Assembly: GCA_017440445.1 (NCBI GenBank)
Contig: JAFSHE010000219.1
Location: 1-8,005, forward strand
Length of the DNA stretch: 8,005 nucleotides
Origin: Oscillospiraceae bacterium
GTDB lineage: Bacteria > Bacillota_A > Clostridia > Oscillospirales > Ruminococcaceae
Direction of reading: 5' to 3'
The position numbers and the translations under genes are program-made. The notes beneath the pieces are model-generated. The model searched no databases, was not told the DNA's origin, and worked only from the letters and a program-made list of their open reading frames with translations. Positions 5,742 to 8,005 of the stretch are shown here, in pieces; position 1 is the first letter of the stretch, and each line of letters begins with the position of its first letter.

Positions 5742-5768
5742 AAGACCGCCATAAAAAATGACGGTCTT
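5742..5768 (-). terminator. Intrinsic terminator of the beta-mannosidase gene
   Basis: AAGACCG (5742-5748) pairs with CGGTCTT (5762-5768). After one mismatch, CAT/ATG (5750-5752 with 5758-5760) continue the stem around an A5 loop. On the - strand it is followed by a run of seven T (with CTTTTTTTG across 5736-5744). It lies 14 bases after the enzyme's stop and insulates the GntR operon promoter from read-through. Confidence 0.92.
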
Positions 5769-5782
5769 AAATGCTGAGATTT

Positions 5783-8005
5783 TTAAATATCCATATAGTT
5801 TCCGCAGTGGGTAAGGGTAAGCTGCTCAACATCCTCAACGGTAAGAGTTATCTCCTCACCGAAAAGAGTGCGTGCGGTCTTTGGAATGACCACTTCCATC
5901 GGCGCTCCCCTGTGCAGGTCGAACCAGTTGTCCGAATAATCAACTATGTACTTCTCGTGATTTATGCACAGCGACTTTATAAAGCCATCCGTTTCAAGCA
6001 AAAGGACAAAGCTGTCCTCGTGCTCGGTAACTGTGCGCTTTATCTCGGGAGCGTTGAATTCAAACTCCTTGGGGCGCACAAGCAGCTCGGTGCCCCTGTA
6101 AGCTATCTCCCCGACGCACTCGAATGAAAACTCGATATAGCGGGTGCGTTTCTCCTCTCTTGTACCGAAGTATCCTGAAAGATCGACCGACGCAACAGTT
6201 TTCTGCATAAGCGGCTCCACGGTGATATCCCATTCAGCCTTGCTGATGACCGCGCCGTTGTTATCACGTACATTAACGGAAAGACGACCCGAGCATTGCT
6301 TTGTAAGCTCCGAGGATGCCACAAAGGTGACGTTTTCTATATCATCCGTATTGCAGGATATCAGCACATCACCGAAAAATCTGCGTGAGAACCAGTGAAG
6401 TCCCTTTTTGTTACCGAAATAATCTATGCTAGACCAGGAGATAACAGGCCAGCAGTCGTTCACCTGCCAGTACAGCGCACCCATGCTGATACCACGGTTG
6501 CGGCGAAGATGCTCCACATCGCAGCGGATGCACTCAGCCTGAACAAGCTGTGAGGCATAGGTCATTCCTCGCATAGTAGCGGGGATATGGCACATCTGCG
6601 CAATATAAAACATCAGCTTTTCGTTGCCGAGGGTACACTTCTGATGGGCCTCCATAACGTTTGAGCAGATATTTGCATTCTCGCTCTCCGAGAAGTGGAT
6701 GGTAGTCTTTACATCGGGGAGCGACTCAAAACCGAACTCCGAGCAGAAACGATGAGTATGCTTTCTGAACTCCTCTATCGGCTTGAAATTATGCCATACA
6801 TCCCAGTAATGGCTGTCGCCAAGATGTGTGGTTGAGCTGTTTTTAAAGCACTCGCTGCCCTCGTAAACGCCTCCGCCTGTGCTGGGAGAGGACGGCCAGT
6901 AGAACAGGTCTGTAATACAGCTTTCAAGCGCACGCGGTATCACTCCGTACTCGAACAGCTTGCGGTAGCACTCCTTAGCCTCGGGGTCATGGGGTACTCC
7001 CCAGCCCTCCCACATGGACTCTATCTCATTGTTGCCGCACCACAGCGCAAGCGAGGGGTGATTCTTCATGCGGCAGATATTGTCAATGCACTCATAATAT
7101 ACGCCCTTAAGCTGCTCATCACTGAAATCGTATGCTGCGCAGGCAAACATGAAGTCCTCCCACACCAGCAGACCAAGACGGTCGCAGATATCAAAGAAAA
7201 AGTCCTCGGGATAGTAGCCGCCGCCCCATACTCTCACCATGCAGCAGTTTGCCTCGCACATATCGCGAAGAAGCTTTTCGGTGCGGCTCTCCGTCACCAG
7301 CGGCAGCAGATTGTCCTGCGGAATGTAATTTGCGCCGCGGACGAATATCTTTACGCCATTTACGACAAAGCAGAATTCACGTCCGCCGTGGCTGTCAGGC
7401 TCACGGCTGAGCGTTACACTACGAAAGCCCACATTCATGCAGGCGGTTATCTCTCCCTGCTCCGTATGAGCGGTAAGCGAAAGCTCATGCAGGGGCTGCT
7501 CTCCGTAGCCTCTCGGATACCACAATTCGGGAGAATCTATCTCAAACACAGCAGACTTGCCGCAGACGGTCTCTTTTGTCATGCCGAGGATGGATACGCT
7601 TACAGGCGCAGAGCTTTCCACGGGCTTTGATGTGCCGTTTTCCGCCGCACACAAAACAGGAGTTACTTCAAATGTAAGGTGCGAATAGTCCTCGGAGAAT
7701 ATCTGCTTTATGTCGGTGCGCAGCTCGTATACGCTTTCGCGCAGCTCCACATCACGGAATATACCCATATCCGGAATAACTGCGCCCCAGTCCCAGCCGT
7801 ACATATAATGTGCCTTACGGATATGCGGAAAGCCCTCAACCGTGCTGTCCACTCCGTAGATGGGGCGCTCCTTTACCGCACGCTCCACATACTCCATAGG
7901 CGAGGCTATGCGCACCTCAAGAGTGTTGGTCTCATGTAGCTTCTCACCCTTCAGCGGAAAGCGCCAGGTGCGGTGCATATTATCACAATGACCTATCACC
8001 TCGCC
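5783..8005 (-). CDS. Beta-mannosidase, glycoside hydrolase family 2 (5' end outside window)
   Basis: 740 residues are visible and the frame stays open to the window edge, starting GEVIGHCDNMHRTWRF. The GTG at 7999 is an internal Val. Family members have roughly 820-860 residues, so about 100 N-terminal residues are missing. Visible order: end of the sugar-binding jelly-roll domain with RKAHYMYGWDWG and GIFRDVEL (about 63-88), a mannosidase rather than galactosidase trait; the immunoglobulin-like domain (about 90-205); and the TIM barrel. The barrel has the acid/base Glu in WCGNNEIE (E327 of the visible part) and the nucleophile Glu in CSEFGFES (E423). ALYWQVNDCWPVISWSSIDYFG (about 510-531) is the family's substrate-pocket motif, followed by C-terminal beta domains. 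The enzyme removes terminal beta-1,4-mannose from mannan or glycan oligosaccharides, probably in the cytoplasm; a signal peptide cannot be ruled out because the start is absent. No other sugar gene is visible. Confidence 0.93.
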   Translation of the reverse strand, partial: GEVIGHCDNMHRTWRFPLKGEKLHETNTLEVRIASPMEYVERAVKERPIYGVDSTVEGFPHIRKAHYMYGWDWGAVIPDMGIFRDVELRESVYELRTDIKQIFSEDYSHLTFEVTPVLCAAENGTSKPVESSAPVSVSILGMTKETVCGKSAVFEIDSPELWYPRGYGEQPLHELSLTAHTEQGEITACMNVGFRSVTLSREPDSHGGREFCFVVNGVKIFVRGANYIPQDNLLPLVTESRTEKLLRDMCEANCCMVRVWGGGYYPEDFFFDICDRLGLLVWEDFMFACAAYDFSDEQLKGVYYECIDNICRMKNHPSLALWCGNNEIESMWEGWGVPHDPEAKECYRKLFEYGVIPRALESCITDLFYWPSSPSTGGGVYEGSECFKNSSTTHLGDSHYWDVWHNFKPIEEFRKHTHRFCSEFGFESLPDVKTTIHFSESENANICSNVMEAHQKCTLGNEKLMFYIAQMCHIPATMRGMTYASQLVQAECIRCDVEHLRRNRGISMGALYWQVNDCWPVISWSSIDYFGNKKGLHWFSRRFFGDVLISCNTDDIENVTFVASSELTKQCSGRLSVNVRDNNGAVISKAEWDITVEPLMQKTVASVDLSGYFGTREEKRTRYIEFSFECVGEIAYRGTELLVRPKEFEFNAPEIKRTVTEHEDSFVLLLETDGFIKSLCINHEKYIVDYSDNWFDLHRGAPMEVVIPKTARTLFGEEITLTVEDVEQLTLTHCGNYMDI

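Noticed and set aside
6989..7630. 213-residue open frame on the + strand
   Set aside because: It is antisense to the beta-mannosidase, whose catalytic motifs fix the true strand. It has no ribosome site or known domain.
1..8005. CRISPR arrays, tRNA genes, insertion sequences, toxin-antitoxin pairs or phage genes
   Set aside because: No regularly spaced repeats, cloverleaf-like segments, transposase motifs or small paired genes were seen on either strand by reading.

Overview
The window looks like a chromosomal segment from a Gram-positive gut or rumen bacterium of the Firmicutes, most likely close to Ruminococcus. This rests on the mid-range base composition, the strong GGAG ribosome sites, the YtrA-type GntR/ABC operon, the cytoplasmic-type beta-mannosidase and the Ser/Thr-rich secreted protein. 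The genus is an inference from style, not from a marker gene.

Left end (1-1022, + strand): the 3' end of a gene whose visible tail resembles an L7Ae/PELOTA-like RNA-binding domain, followed one base later by a complete HAD-superfamily hydrolase. I read this pair as the tail of the biosynthetic module found beside Ter (tellurite/stress) genes, which carries phosphoribosyltransferases, a StiP/PELOTA protein and a HAD phosphatase and is thought to make a nucleoside-like metabolite. The rest would lie to the left. A bidirectional terminator hairpin closes the unit at about 1026-1059.

Middle left (1071-1873, - strand): a single gene for an exported, Ser/Thr-rich protein with a possible OB-like middle domain and a C-terminal Cys/His motif. 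A textbook promoter (TTGACA, 17 bp, TATAAT) drives it.

Centre (1912-5716, - strand): a tightly packed five-gene operon. In transcription order it holds a short YtrA-family GntR repressor, an ABC ATPase, two ABC-2 type permeases and a CPBP-family membrane metalloprotease. Junctions overlap or are separated by about a dozen bases, and each start has a good ribosome site. The promoter has a consensus -35, a 17-bp spacer and a near-consensus -10, and is covered by two 19-bp inverted repeats whose centres are 21 bp apart. These are the likely operator for the GntR protein. By analogy with YtrA/Bcr-type systems, the operon is probably an autoregulated, cell-envelope-stress or antimicrobial-peptide-responsive exporter.

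Right end (5735-8005, - strand): the C-terminal 740 residues of a GH2 beta-mannosidase whose start lies beyond the window, ended by a strong intrinsic terminator just upstream of the GntR promoter.

No tRNA, rRNA, CRISPR array, insertion sequence or attachment site was seen. No non-coding stretch exceeds 300 bases. The most promising leads are the Ter-linked tail at the left edge, the paired operator sites and the uncharacterised secreted protein.
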